A stretch of 64,000 bases of DNA from Halorubrum amylolyticum (GTDB lineage Archaea > Halobacteriota > Halobacteria > Halobacteriales > Haloferacaceae). Both the position numbers and the translations under genes were made by a program. The DNA is taken from the NCBI RefSeq assembly GCF_004114995.1, contig NZ_SDJP01000004.1, positions 21,510-85,509 of the forward strand, written 5' to 3'. Below, one piece after another: positions 1 through 7,590 of this stretch (positions within the stretch are counted from its first letter, which is position 1; each line of letters starts with the position of its first letter). The notes under the pieces are model-generated. The model was not told the origin of the DNA and searched no databases. It saw nothing but the letters and a program-made list of their open reading frames with translations.

Positions 1-55
1 GCACGGTGAGGCCCCTCCACAGGGACGGAAAGAGGGCGGGAGGATACGAGAAATA

Positions 56-96
56 CTAACCAACAGAGCCGGAAGAGTTCGGCGATTGTTGGTTAA
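56..96. promoter_or_regulatory. Paired inverted-repeat operator, copy 1
   Basis: Left arm cTAACCAACA (56-65) and right arm TGTTGGTTAA (87-96) are separated by 21 nt. This is copy 1 of eight in the window. It lies 112 bp before the start codon at 209. The spacer sequence is not conserved between copies, which suggests that a protein recognises two half-sites on the same face of the helix. Confidence 0.8.
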
Positions 97-208
97 TATA
101 GAGAAAACTCGAGTCAGTCATCCGGCTGTCGGCACGCTCCAGCCAGTGAGTTTGTCTGCGCCGGAGGGCGTGAGGCGCGCTCGAAGCGCGTCCAGAGCGT
201 GAGCTTCC

Positions 209-499
209 ATGACTGGACCTGATATCCTCGACGACACGACAGGCGACTACGACCGGCTCGAAACCGAACTCGTTGCACAGGACCGGGATGCGGCCCGGGT
301 CGCGGCGGCGGACGTCGACGAGCGGAGTGCCCGCCGTCTCGTTGATGAACTCATTGAGGGCGATGTGGTGACGCCGATCCCTGACCACCGCATTCTCGTC
401 CACGAGCCCAGTAGCAAGCCCTTCGAGTCGATCACCCAGCTCGCCGTGTTCCATCGTGGCTGGCAGGCCGCCACCGACGCCGACGCGGAGGACGACTGA
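209..499 (+). CDS. Uncharacterised acidic protein, 96 aa
   Basis: A small acidic protein with no motif I recognise. The middle part (SARRLVDELIEGDVVTPIPD) reads like helix-strand packing of a small globular domain. It is the first gene after inverted-repeat operator copy 1. Its stop codon overlaps the next start codon (TGATG), so the two genes are probably translated together. Function unknown. Confidence 0.7.
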   Translation: MTGPDILDDTTGDYDRLETELVAQDRDAARVAAADVDERSARRLVDELIEGDVVTPIPDHRILVHEPSSKPFESITQLAVFHRGWQAATDADAEDD

Positions 500-822
500 T
501 GCAACAGACGCTTTCTGGGTGTGCGTTCTGCGATTCACCGCCCGGTGCAGAGATGGGCGAGGCGCATACGTGGAAAGACGAACGGGTGACGCACCCAATC
601 TGTGTCGACTGCGCCACCCAGACGCGGTCGGATCCCGACGAGCGCGACCACCACGCCTGCGACGGGTGCGGACTGGTCGTCGACGCCCTCGCGACACTAA
701 CCCGGTTCCGTGTCGAACTCGGCCATCTCGAGGGGCCGGTCCAACTGTGTGCTCGCTGTAGCCCTGGTGGGCTCGCGACGTACTGGACGCGTGACCTCGA
801 GGAACACCTCGTGGACGGGTGA
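499..822 (+). CDS. Small zinc-ribbon protein, 107 aa
   Basis: There are four Cys pairs or near-pairs: CAFC near the N-terminus, CVDC, CDGC and CARC. They could bind two zinc ions in a treble-clef or zinc-ribbon-like fold. No catalytic motif is visible. It is translationally coupled to the gene before it through TGATG. Small Cys4 proteins like this are common on haloarchaeal plasmids and may bind nucleic acid or protein partners; the role here is unknown. Confidence 0.7.
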   Translation: MQQTLSGCAFCDSPPGAEMGEAHTWKDERVTHPICVDCATQTRSDPDERDHHACDGCGLVVDALATLTRFRVELGHLEGPVQLCARCSPGGLATYWTRDLEEHLVDG

Positions 823-893
823 CGCTTGGCCGAGTGAGGCTCACATCGTACACACGAAAACGGCTAAGTGCGTTGGCTCACAATGTACACATC

Positions 894-1196
894 ATGAGTA
901 CCGATAAGAAGCGCGTGCAGTTTCGGGCCCCCAATCGGCTCATCGACCGGGCCGACGCACTGGCCGCAGTCCTCGGGGAAGACCGAACAGACGTCCTCGT
1001 GACCGCGCTTCGGGAGTACCTCCAAGACGCCGCTCACGACGACGCACTCACCCAGGAGATCGCTGCCGCCTATTACGACGATGAGATCACCTTCGAGCAA
1101 CTCAAAGCGCTCGTCGGCGCCGAGGAGGCGGCAAACCTCCGAGTGTTGAAACAGCAGTTGGACGAGGACTTCATCGACGAGGTCGCCGACGCTTAG
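894..1196 (+). CDS. Antitoxin-like protein of a PIN-toxin pair, 100 aa
   Basis: The N-terminus (KRVQFRAPNRLIDRADALAA) fits a ribbon-helix-helix DNA-binding segment: a short strand, then a helix with the pattern LIDRADAL and a turn before RTDVLVTALREYL. The C-terminal half (about residues 50-100) would bind the toxin. The stop codon directly abuts the start of the PIN-like gene at 1197, the usual antitoxin-first order. A paralogue pair lies at 2169-3103. Calling it an antitoxin is inference from domain type and gene order. Confidence 0.75.
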   Translation: MSTDKKRVQFRAPNRLIDRADALAAVLGEDRTDVLVTALREYLQDAAHDDALTQEIAAAYYDDEITFEQLKALVGAEEAANLRVLKQQLDEDFIDEVADA

Positions 1197-1709
1197 ATGT
1201 CGCGGCTTATCGCAGACGCCTCCGCTCTCGTGAGTCTCGGGATCGTTACTGACGACGATCCTGATCCACTCGCACTCTGTCTCTCCCGGTACGAGGTCGT
1301 CGTCCCAACGGCGGTCATCGATGAACTCCGAGAGATCGCCTCCTACGATGACGTCCATGGCCACGCCGCGTCCGCCGTCCTCGATCGAGTGGATGCATTC
1401 ACGACACAGTCAGTGGACCTCGATACCGAGTTTCCGCTCGATGACGGTGAAAACGCGGCGGTCACGCTCGCGAATAATCTCGATGCTGCGCTCTTCCTCT
1501 GCGACGAGTTCAACCAACTTGGCTTGATCCACGCCTCCCTCGCTGATACCAGGCTCGTCACAACACCGACACTGCTCTCGGTTCTCGTTCGAACTGAACA
1601 CCTATCAGCTGCTGATGCGCGGCTGCTCCTCGATGCGATCAGCGACGCCCGTAGCTGGGGAGCGAACAGCTACGTGCAGCGAGCTCGCTCGTTGCTCGAG
1701 GAGACCTAA
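1197..1709 (+). CDS. PIN-domain-like toxin (VapC-type), 170 aa
   Basis: The protein starts MSRLIADASALVSLG, matching the first PIN motif (hhhDxSAL) with Asp near residue 7. An acidic residue follows in VIDELREI. A DDGENAAV segment and LFLCDEF supply the later acidic residues that bind metal in PIN nucleases. PIN toxins cleave RNA and are held inactive by the partner antitoxin. There is no gap to the antitoxin gene upstream. It resembles the protein at 2534, so the module has been duplicated. Confidence 0.75.
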   Translation: MSRLIADASALVSLGIVTDDDPDPLALCLSRYEVVVPTAVIDELREIASYDDVHGHAASAVLDRVDAFTTQSVDLDTEFPLDDGENAAVTLANNLDAALFLCDEFNQLGLIHASLADTRLVTTPTLLSVLVRTEHLSAADARLLLDAISDARSWGANSYVQRARSLLEET

Positions 1710-1740
1710 CACCGTGGAGGATCCTTCGAAGTGATTTGGA

Positions 1741-2070
1741 ATGCCCGATAACGACGCTCTCTACGACGTTCGTGAACGAACGAAGAATCCCGAGCACGCA
1801 TCAGTTGATGACGTGGTCGAACTCATCCTCGAACGCGCACAGCAACCCCGGACGGAGCACCGGGATGCACATCTCGACGAGATGATGGCGACTGTCGTCG
1901 ACAGGTACGGGACCGATCCCATCCGCACCGTCGTTCACCGCGTCCTCGTCGACGGCACGCCTTTCCGGACCGCTACTCAAGGCCTCGAAATGTCCAACGT
2001 TGACGGTGTTCGTGTCGGGACGACCGCTGGCCAGTTCCTCAACGAACTGAACGCACAGGACGACGGCTGA
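1741..2070 (+). CDS. Uncharacterised protein, 109 aa
   Basis: A small acidic, mostly helical protein with no recognised motif, placed between the two toxin-antitoxin pairs. The segment near residue 70 (VHRVLVDGTPFRTATQGLEM) is its most distinctive part. Its start codon is 31 bp after the upstream toxin gene. Function unknown. Confidence 0.6.
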   Translation: MPDNDALYDVRERTKNPEHASVDDVVELILERAQQPRTEHRDAHLDEMMATVVDRYGTDPIRTVVHRVLVDGTPFRTATQGLEMSNVDGVRVGTTAGQFLNELNAQDDG

Positions 2071-2103
2071 AACCGACGTGAGCGAGTCCCGTCTCCCGAG
2101 CAC

Positions 2104-2123
2104 TGATGTGCAAGCTCTGCGCA
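2104..2123. promoter_or_regulatory. Imperfect copy of the antitoxin operator
   Basis: TGTGCA, five bases, then TGCGCA forms an imperfect palindrome with the same 6-5-6 core as the perfect site at 2144-2168, about 40 bp upstream of it. Two spaced operators would allow cooperative binding of an autoregulating antitoxin. The match is short, so confidence is limited. Confidence 0.4.
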
Positions 2124-2143
2124 AACGCCGAAACGGTTATGCG

Positions 2144-2168
2144 TCTATGTGCAGAACTTGCACATAGA
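2144..2168. promoter_or_regulatory. Perfect palindromic operator touching the antitoxin start codon
   Basis: TCTATGTGCA (2144-2153), five bases, and TGCACATAGA (2159-2168) form a perfect 10-bp inverted repeat. It ends one base before the ATG at 2169. Binding here would block transcription or a near-leaderless start. The encoded antitoxin-like RHH protein is the obvious candidate to bind it. Confidence 0.7.
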
Positions 2169-2537
2169 ATGAGCGCAAGTGACGATCCCCGGCGGGTTCA
2201 CTTCCAGTCGCCGGAGTACCTCGTCGACCGGCTGGATGCCATCGCCGACCTCTTCGACAAGGACCGGACAGATCTCCTCGTGGAGGCCATCCGCGAGTAC
2301 ATCGAAGACACGGCCGACAGCGAGACGTTCCAAGAGCTGGTCGCGACGAAATACTACGACGACCAGCTCGAGTTCGAGACGGTCAAGCAACTGGTCGGCG
2401 CCGAGACCGCCCAGCGACTCTGTCTCCTCAAAGCGGATCTCGAGGACGAACCTCTCGATCTTGCTGCGCCCGACGACGTCGACGTCTACGATGGGGATGT
2501 GACGACGGTCGACACCGCGGTCGACGACGATCGATGA
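2169..2537 (+). CDS. Antitoxin-like protein of second PIN-toxin pair, 122 aa
   Basis: A paralogue of the protein at 894. It has the same RHH-like N-terminus (RVHFQSPEYLVDRLDAIAD, then DRTDLLVEAIREYIED) and the same middle (TKYYDDQLEFETVKQLVGAE), plus a longer acidic tail (DDVDVYDGD). The ATG at 2169 was chosen because it follows the palindromic operator and matches the paralogue's start. It overlaps the toxin gene by 4 bp (ATGA), so the two are translationally coupled. Confidence 0.75.
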   Translation: MSASDDPRRVHFQSPEYLVDRLDAIADLFDKDRTDLLVEAIREYIEDTADSETFQELVATKYYDDQLEFETVKQLVGAETAQRLCLLKADLEDEPLDLAAPDDVDVYDGDVTTVDTAVDDDR

Positions 2538-3103
2538 GCGGTCCACGGCTGCGAACAGTCGTCGCCGATACGAGTGCGCTCGTTAGTCTCGCGGTGCCCC
2601 GTGCGGATGCAGCCATCGGTACCGATGTTCCGGACCCGTTCCAGTACCTGCTCACCTCCTGTGACGTGGTCGTCCCTCCGGAAGTGATCGCAGAACTCCG
2701 CGATATCACGCAGTATCAGGATATCCACGCCGCTGCGGCGAGTAACGTCCTCGCGGCCCGTGGCCACTATACGGTCGAAGATCCGTATGCGCGCGACGAC
2801 ACCCCGGATGCGCGACCGACGTTCGGCCTCGACGACGGCGAAACTGATGGCATCGTCCTCGCGAACGCGCTCGACGGCGACGGCTTTCTCACCGACGAAT
2901 TTGGCGGCACGAACTTCCCGCTCATCCACGCGGTGCTCCAGGGCCCACGAATCGTCCCGACACCGCGGCTTATCTGCGACTACGCCCGGAACGGCCACAT
3001 GACCCACGAGGAGGCGCGAACGCTACTGAGCGTGATCAGCCCCCACCGGAGCTGGGACAATAGCCCGTACGTCGCCCAGTTAGTCACGCTTCTGGAAGGG
3101 TAG
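2534..3103 (+). CDS. PIN-domain-like toxin, second copy, 189 aa
   Basis: A paralogue of the protein at 1197. It has VVADTSALVSLAV (first PIN Asp), EVIAELRDI, LDDGETDGIVLANAL and FLTDEFGG in the same order, which gives the expected set of acidic residues for an RNase active site. It is slightly longer, with an insert around residues 70-95. The pair overlaps by 4 bp. Two homologous systems in tandem may act together to hold the replicon in the cell or may cross-regulate. Confidence 0.75.
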   Translation: MSGPRLRTVVADTSALVSLAVPRADAAIGTDVPDPFQYLLTSCDVVVPPEVIAELRDITQYQDIHAAAASNVLAARGHYTVEDPYARDDTPDARPTFGLDDGETDGIVLANALDGDGFLTDEFGGTNFPLIHAVLQGPRIVPTPRLICDYARNGHMTHEEARTLLSVISPHRSWDNSPYVAQLVTLLEG

Positions 3104-3105
3104 AT

Positions 3106-3366
3106 TCAGTCAGCTTCGAGGTCACGAGCGTCAAATTCGCCGGCGAGATACTGCTCTCCCGTTCGCGTGATGTCGTAGACGCCGTTTCCGAGGTGGACGA
3201 GGAGGCCGTATTCGACCAGCGTCTTGCACCGGGCGTTGATGTGCTGGCGAGAGAAGCGGACGCGATCGCTGTCCGCCATTTCCTTCGGGGTGTCGGGGCC
3301 GTCGTCAGAGAGATGCTCCAGAATGCGGTCATCGGCGCGAGACATCCAGTCGGCGTCAAAGCGCAT
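3106..3366 (-). CDS. PhiH1-repressor-like winged-helix protein, 86 aa
   Basis: The sequence MRFDADWMSRADDRILEHLSDDG followed by SRQHINARCKTLVEYGLLV and NGVYDITRTGEQYLAGEFDA is the typical small haloarchaeal winged-helix fold named after the PhiH1 phage repressor: recognition helix near residues 38-52, wing near residues 58-68. It is convergent with the toxin gene and 2 bp from it. Such proteins are sequence-specific repressors; the target is unknown. Confidence 0.8.
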   Translation of the reverse strand: MRFDADWMSRADDRILEHLSDDGPDTPKEMADSDRVRFSRQHINARCKTLVEYGLLVHLGNGVYDITRTGEQYLAGEFDARDLEAD

Positions 3367-3487
3367 AATCGCTTGTGGTTGCGCCGACGCTATCCCGAAC
3401 GCGCTAAGTCAAGTAGCGGAGCGATAAGCTTCTATGGTTGACTCCCAACGTTTTAACGGCTACCCACCCTACTCCACGAGTATTGAA

Positions 3488-3730
3488 ATGGATCAGTCCT
3501 CACCACAAACCCTCACTGTAGAGATTATCGAGACGTTGGAATCATGTGGAGTGGACCGCGACCAGTACCAGTTACACGACTATCTCGACGTCGAAGCATT
3601 CGAGCAGCTGGTAGCGGGATCCAGTGGAGCAGTCGAGGTTCGTGTCACTGTCGAGGGGATTCAGCTCGCCGTTACAGGTGATGCTGTCGAAATCGTCGAT
3701 CCCCAAGGCGGACATTCGGAGGCCCAATAG
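3488..3730 (+). CDS. HalOD1 output-domain protein, 80 aa
   Basis: The sequence carries the hallmarks of the halobacterial output domain HalOD1: TVEIIETLESCGVD, a central QLHDYLDVEAFEQLV, and VEVRVTVEGIQLAVTGDAVEI at the end. HalOD1 proteins are thought to be output parts of haloarchaeal signalling. A TTTTAA stretch about 38 bp before the ATG could be the TATA element. A histidine kinase follows at 3856. A paralogue is at 6644. Confidence 0.8.
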   Translation: MDQSSPQTLTVEIIETLESCGVDRDQYQLHDYLDVEAFEQLVAGSSGAVEVRVTVEGIQLAVTGDAVEIVDPQGGHSEAQ

Positions 3731-3855
3731 CATGCTATTCGTGGAATATCGACTTCCGAACGTTCCAATTCCCGTTGTAGCTGATGTGAGGCGTGGAATT
3801 ACGTCCGTTCCCCAATCAGGCAAATTATGAAGCTAGAATCTACTATATCTTTCAG

Positions 3856-5763
3856 ATGAGGGATTGGTCTCGGGCGGTGAGTCAATGGTCGGTCACCATC
3901 CTTGGAGTGGTGCTTCTCCTGGTCACGCTCGCCCGAGCCGCGACAGACACCGACGAGCCACTTATCGACTTCATCGAGGTCGCGGCCCCGTTCGCCGTCG
4001 GCATCGGACTCATCGTCGGCGGGATATGGCTCGCTAGAACGTCACCAGTAGCCCGTGTCAGACAACTTTCGAAGTGGACGCTGGGTGGTGGCCTCGTCGG
4101 CGTGGCTGTCAATCTCTGGTTCGTCTTCATCATCTCGCTCGAACAGGTTCCATCCGGGGAACCGGTCGTGTTGAATCTCAATGGCGCTGGCATCTTCATG
4201 GCTGCCGGTGTGCTTCTCGGCTACTATGCCACAGGACTCCAAACGCGGGAGCATCAACTTGAACTCTCAGAAAATCGCTTCCGGGCACTCACGGAGAACT
4301 CGTCGTTCGCGGTCATCTCGATCGACGAGACGAGTACGATTCGCTACGCGAACGACGCGACCGAAGCCCTCTTCGGCTATCCCACGACGGACCTCGTCGG
4401 CGAACCGCTGACGAAGCTGATGCCGGCCCGCTTCCGTGAGGCGCATCTCGAGGGGCTGTCTCAGTACCTCTCTAACGATAGGCGAACTGTCGACTTGGAT
4501 GGCCTCGAATTGGCCGGGTTGCGCGCCGACGGCGAGGAATTCCCTGTCGAAGTCAGTTTTGGCGAATACGTCGTAGGCGACGACCACCTCTTTACGGGCG
4601 TTATTCAGGACATTTCCGACCGAAAAGCAGCCGAGGAGCAGCTTCGTGACCACACGTCGAAAGTCACGCAGCTGCACGAGGTCGCGACCGAGATCACCAG
4701 GGCAGCATCCAAAGAACAGGTGTACCAACGCACTGCCGACGGGGCTGTTGACGTCTTTCCGGCCGCTGTCGCCCGCGTGGCGATCGCGGACGGGGACCAG
4801 CTCGTGCCGGCCGCCAGTTCGGACCACGAATCCCTCGAGGAGTGTGAGCCGGTGTCTGCAACCCTCGGCTACGCGGGGCAGAGCTACCAGTCAGGCGAGG
4901 TGCTCCGACTGGAGGATCTAACGGATACGCGCTCGGCAGCGCGATCCTCGCTCCAGGACGGGGGATCACTGCCGGACGCGGACCCAACGGAACCACGGTC
5001 GCTGTTGAGCATTCCTCTCGGGGAGTATGGGGTGGTGCAGGCGTTTGCGCCAGAGCCAGCAGCATTCACCGACCGCGATGAAGAGGTCGCCGAGATGCTC
5101 GCAACGCACGTCACGACGGCCCTCCAGCGAATCGAGGCCGAGTCGACTATCCGACGCGAACGCGACCGACTCGAAGAGTTCGCCAGCATCCTCTCGCACG
5201 ACCTCCGAAATCCCCTGAACGTCGCCCAGGGTCGCCTGGAGCTCATACAGATGACCGGCGAGATAGACCACGTCGACGCCATCGACAGCGCGCTCGATCG
5301 GATGGAACGGCTCATCAAGGATATGTTGACACTCGCTCGCGAAGGCGATGCCGTCGGTGAGACGGAACCGGTTGAGCTTCGTGCGATCGCTAATCAAGCC
5401 TGGAACAACGTCGCAACGGAATCCGCTGCCCTCGAGATCGAATCGAGCGTCCGGATCGACGCTGACCACAGTCGGCTCATCCAGGTGTTCGAGAACCTGT
5501 ACCGGAACGCCATCGAACACGGCGGCGGCGGGGTCACAATTCGCGTCGGCTCCCTCGACGGCGGCTTCTACATCGAGGATACAGGCCCCGGTATCCCGGA
5601 GGACGAACGAGACGATATCTTCGAGAGCGGATACACGACCCATCAAGAGGGTACCGGGTTCGGGCTCGCGATCGTCAAACGAATCGTCGAAGCCCACGGC
5701 TGGGAGATCGACGTCACCACCGGTCGCGATGGTGGCGCTCGCTTCGAGATCTCAGACGTTTGA
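3856..5763 (+). CDS. Membrane PAS-GAF sensor histidine kinase, 635 aa
   Basis: Four hydrophobic segments (about residues 10-28, 35-57, 70-92 and 100-122) are followed by a PAS domain (from about 140, NRFRALTENSSFAVISID), a GAF-like domain (about 275-425), a dimerisation helix with the phosphorylated His in SHDLRNPLN (about 448), and a GHKL ATPase domain with N-box NLYRNAIEH (about 547), DTGPGIP and GTGFGLAI. It would sense a signal at the membrane or in the cytosol and phosphorylate a response regulator; no receiver gene is adjacent. The ATG at 3856 precedes the first membrane helix; a GTG at 3793 is possible. Confidence 0.9.
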   Translation: MRDWSRAVSQWSVTILGVVLLLVTLARAATDTDEPLIDFIEVAAPFAVGIGLIVGGIWLARTSPVARVRQLSKWTLGGGLVGVAVNLWFVFIISLEQVPSGEPVVLNLNGAGIFMAAGVLLGYYATGLQTREHQLELSENRFRALTENSSFAVISIDETSTIRYANDATEALFGYPTTDLVGEPLTKLMPARFREAHLEGLSQYLSNDRRTVDLDGLELAGLRADGEEFPVEVSFGEYVVGDDHLFTGVIQDISDRKAAEEQLRDHTSKVTQLHEVATEITRAASKEQVYQRTADGAVDVFPAAVARVAIADGDQLVPAASSDHESLEECEPVSATLGYAGQSYQSGEVLRLEDLTDTRSAARSSLQDGGSLPDADPTEPRSLLSIPLGEYGVVQAFAPEPAAFTDRDEEVAEMLATHVTTALQRIEAESTIRRERDRLEEFASILSHDLRNPLNVAQGRLELIQMTGEIDHVDAIDSALDRMERLIKDMLTLAREGDAVGETEPVELRAIANQAWNNVATESAALEIESSVRIDADHSRLIQVFENLYRNAIEHGGGGVTIRVGSLDGGFYIEDTGPGIPEDERDDIFESGYTTHQEGTGFGLAIVKRIVEAHGWEIDVTTGRDGGARFEISDV

Positions 5764-5937
5764 TTCAGCTCGGCATCAGGAGCGTGAGGAGACGATCTGA
5801 ACGCCAGGTCCCTCCCGACATCCCACGATCCCTGCTACGTCTTCCGGGTCGCTTGCGACTGTTCGGCTATCAGGTAGCTAAGCTCCGGAGTGACGCTCGT
5901 GAGACAGCTGTAGAATATCGTCTTGACTGTGCTGAGA

Positions 5938-6432
5938 CTACTCGTCAGCGGTTCCGAGCTCTTGGCTGACCTCATACGCTTCGTTGAGCGGCTCCATATT
6001 CCACGACGCCCAGTTATCTTCGGCAACCCACCGGTAGCGCACAGTGCGGTCGCCGTCAAGTAGGACGATCCCTCGTTTCTGGTTTCGTTTGCCCTCAATC
6101 GTCTCCTCGAGCATTCCGTACTGGTCATACACCTGCTTTTCCTCATCCGTCAAGAGCGGATACGAGAGGTTGTTTTGGTTGATGAACTGTTGGTGACTGT
6201 ATGGGCCGTCGGGCGAGATACCGAGCACTGCGATCTCGTCGTTGAACGTTAACATCTCCATATCGTTCAGCTCGCACAGCTGGTCAGCACACACGGGACT
6301 GAAATCGTAGACGTAAAACACCAGCATAGCAGGTCGTCCAGCAGCGAACTCAGACAGCGAGAACTCCCGAACTTCGTCACCTTGGGTTCCTGTCAGTGTG
6401 AAGTCTGGCGCTGTGTCCCCTACTTGAACCAT
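5938..6432 (-). CDS. Peroxiredoxin, AhpC/TSA-Bcp type, 164 aa
   Basis: A thioredoxin-fold peroxidase that reduces hydroperoxides. The active-site region DFSPVCADQLCEL has the peroxidatic Cys48 and a second Cys53 five residues later, the spacing of atypical 2-Cys Bcp enzymes. The N-terminus VGDTAPDFTL is typical. A paralogue of 184 aa sits at 24815. It is a single gene on the minus strand between two signalling genes. Confidence 0.88.
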   Translation of the reverse strand: MVQVGDTAPDFTLTGTQGDEVREFSLSEFAAGRPAMLVFYVYDFSPVCADQLCELNDMEMLTFNDEIAVLGISPDGPYSHQQFINQNNLSYPLLTDEEKQVYDQYGMLEETIEGKRNQKRGIVLLDGDRTVRYRWVAEDNWASWNMEPLNEAYEVSQELGTADE

Positions 6433-6643
6433 ATTTGTATAACGGATGCGAGTCTGAAATCAGTTGTCACGCTTTTGTCGCACAGATTTTCAGAAACGTC
6501 TCTGTAACGGGCAAGTTGCCCACTACCGAGTCAACTCGGCGGAGTAGTGCGAGGATAGAGCCTTCGTTCGTCGGACGCGACCTCACCAGCTATCGAACCA
6601 TCGCTTTTAACTGCTGTTCGTCCTTTGATTGGCTGAGATCAGG

Positions 6644-6901
6644 ATGGATTCATCATCCCCGAGTGATACGGACCGGTGTTCGAATCTCCTTATCGAAATC
6701 GTCGAAACCCTGGAAGTCCACGGCCTGCCGAGCGATTCGTATCAGCTCCACGATGTCGTCGACATCGAGGCACTCGAACGACTTCTCGCATCGTCCTCCG
6801 GCGATGTCGAGGTTCGATTCACTGTCGAGGGGGTTGAGGTCGTCGTCACGAAGGACGGCGTCGACATCCCTCTCGACGAGCCGGTCGGCTCACCGAACTA
6901 G
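6644..6901 (+). CDS. HalOD1 output-domain protein, second copy, 85 aa
   Basis: A close relative of the protein at 3488. It shares LIEIVETLEVHGLPSDSYQL, HDVVDIEALERLLASSSG and a C-terminal VEVRFTVEGVEVVV. A TTTTAA element lies about 38 bp upstream, as in the first copy. The two copies flank the kinase and peroxiredoxin genes. The output they control is unknown. Confidence 0.8.
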   Translation: MDSSSPSDTDRCSNLLIEIVETLEVHGLPSDSYQLHDVVDIEALERLLASSSGDVEVRFTVEGVEVVVTKDGVDIPLDEPVGSPN

Positions 6902-7439
6902 TAACGCGCTCGGATTCGTCCACAGAGACGACTTCTGAAAGCCCTCGGCCGCTCGGCATCCCGCGACCACCGCTGCGCGCCTCGTGCCTGCGGTGCTTGC
7001 GGGGTCGGGGGACGGCCGAGGCGGCCTCGCCCTTTCTGAGTCCACCAGGAGAGTAGCTGGATCGCCGAGTGTCGCGGCCGGCTAGACTGGTGTGTCCGTT
7101 ATGGCCCGCCCCGCTCGCCGCGTTCCGCCCTCCGCGTCGCTCGCGACCGACCATTCCGGGCGTGCGGGCGCTCTCCGCACCGCCCGCGCCCGTTCCGGGC
7201 TAAAATGGATGTGCCCTCGGCGCCAGCGGGTATCCCCGTCGGTTGCGCCCCTTGCGGGCTTTCGCGTTCCAGCGCTTTGTGCCGCCTGCGCTGTCGCGCG
7301 CCACACCGCGGCGCGCGTTCTCGGCGACAGTCGCCCTGGACACGGACCCGCACATCGGGCCGGACACGAGCGGGCATATCCCGCTGGCCGCTCGCTCCGG
7401 GCGGGTCGGCGCGCGGTGCTGGATGATCGTCCGCCTCGG

Positions 7440-7494
7440 GCGCGCTCTCGCTCGCGCCCACAGGGCGCTCGCGAAGGCGCGAGCGAGAGCGCGC
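7440..7494. repeat. Long perfect inverted repeat (19-bp arms)
   Basis: The arms at 7440-7458 and 7476-7494 are perfect reverse complements over 19 bp (core CGCGCTCTCGCTCGCG) with a 17-nt loop. Transcribed, this would be a very stable hairpin in the leader region of the OB-fold gene at 7591. As DNA it could extrude a cruciform. Confidence 0.8.
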
Positions 7495-7528
7495 AGATGG
7501 TTCTGTCGGTTGTTGTCGTCGAGGAAAT

Positions 7529-7550
7529 CCGCGATGTTGTAGCATCGCGG
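7529..7550. repeat. 8-bp hairpin before the OB-fold gene
   Basis: CCGCGATG (7529-7536), loop TTGTAG, and CATCGCGG (7543-7550) form a perfect stem about 40 bp before the start codon at 7591. With the larger hairpin at 7440 it may act as a leader structure, perhaps one that the encoded ssDNA-binding protein reads to control its own synthesis. Confidence 0.65.
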
Positions 7551-7590
7551 TGTCGGGCGCGTGAGCGCCTTCAGGAACCAGTGAGTTCCA

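Larger units (their letters stand above)
6902..7590. other. GC-rich non-coding stretch with hairpins upstream of the OB-fold gene
   Basis: There is no convincing gene in these 689 bases. Several open frames exist on both strands, but all are arginine-, alanine- and proline-rich shadows of high GC content. The stretch contains two strong inverted repeats, annotated separately, both within 155 bp of the ATG at 7591. Confidence 0.6.
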
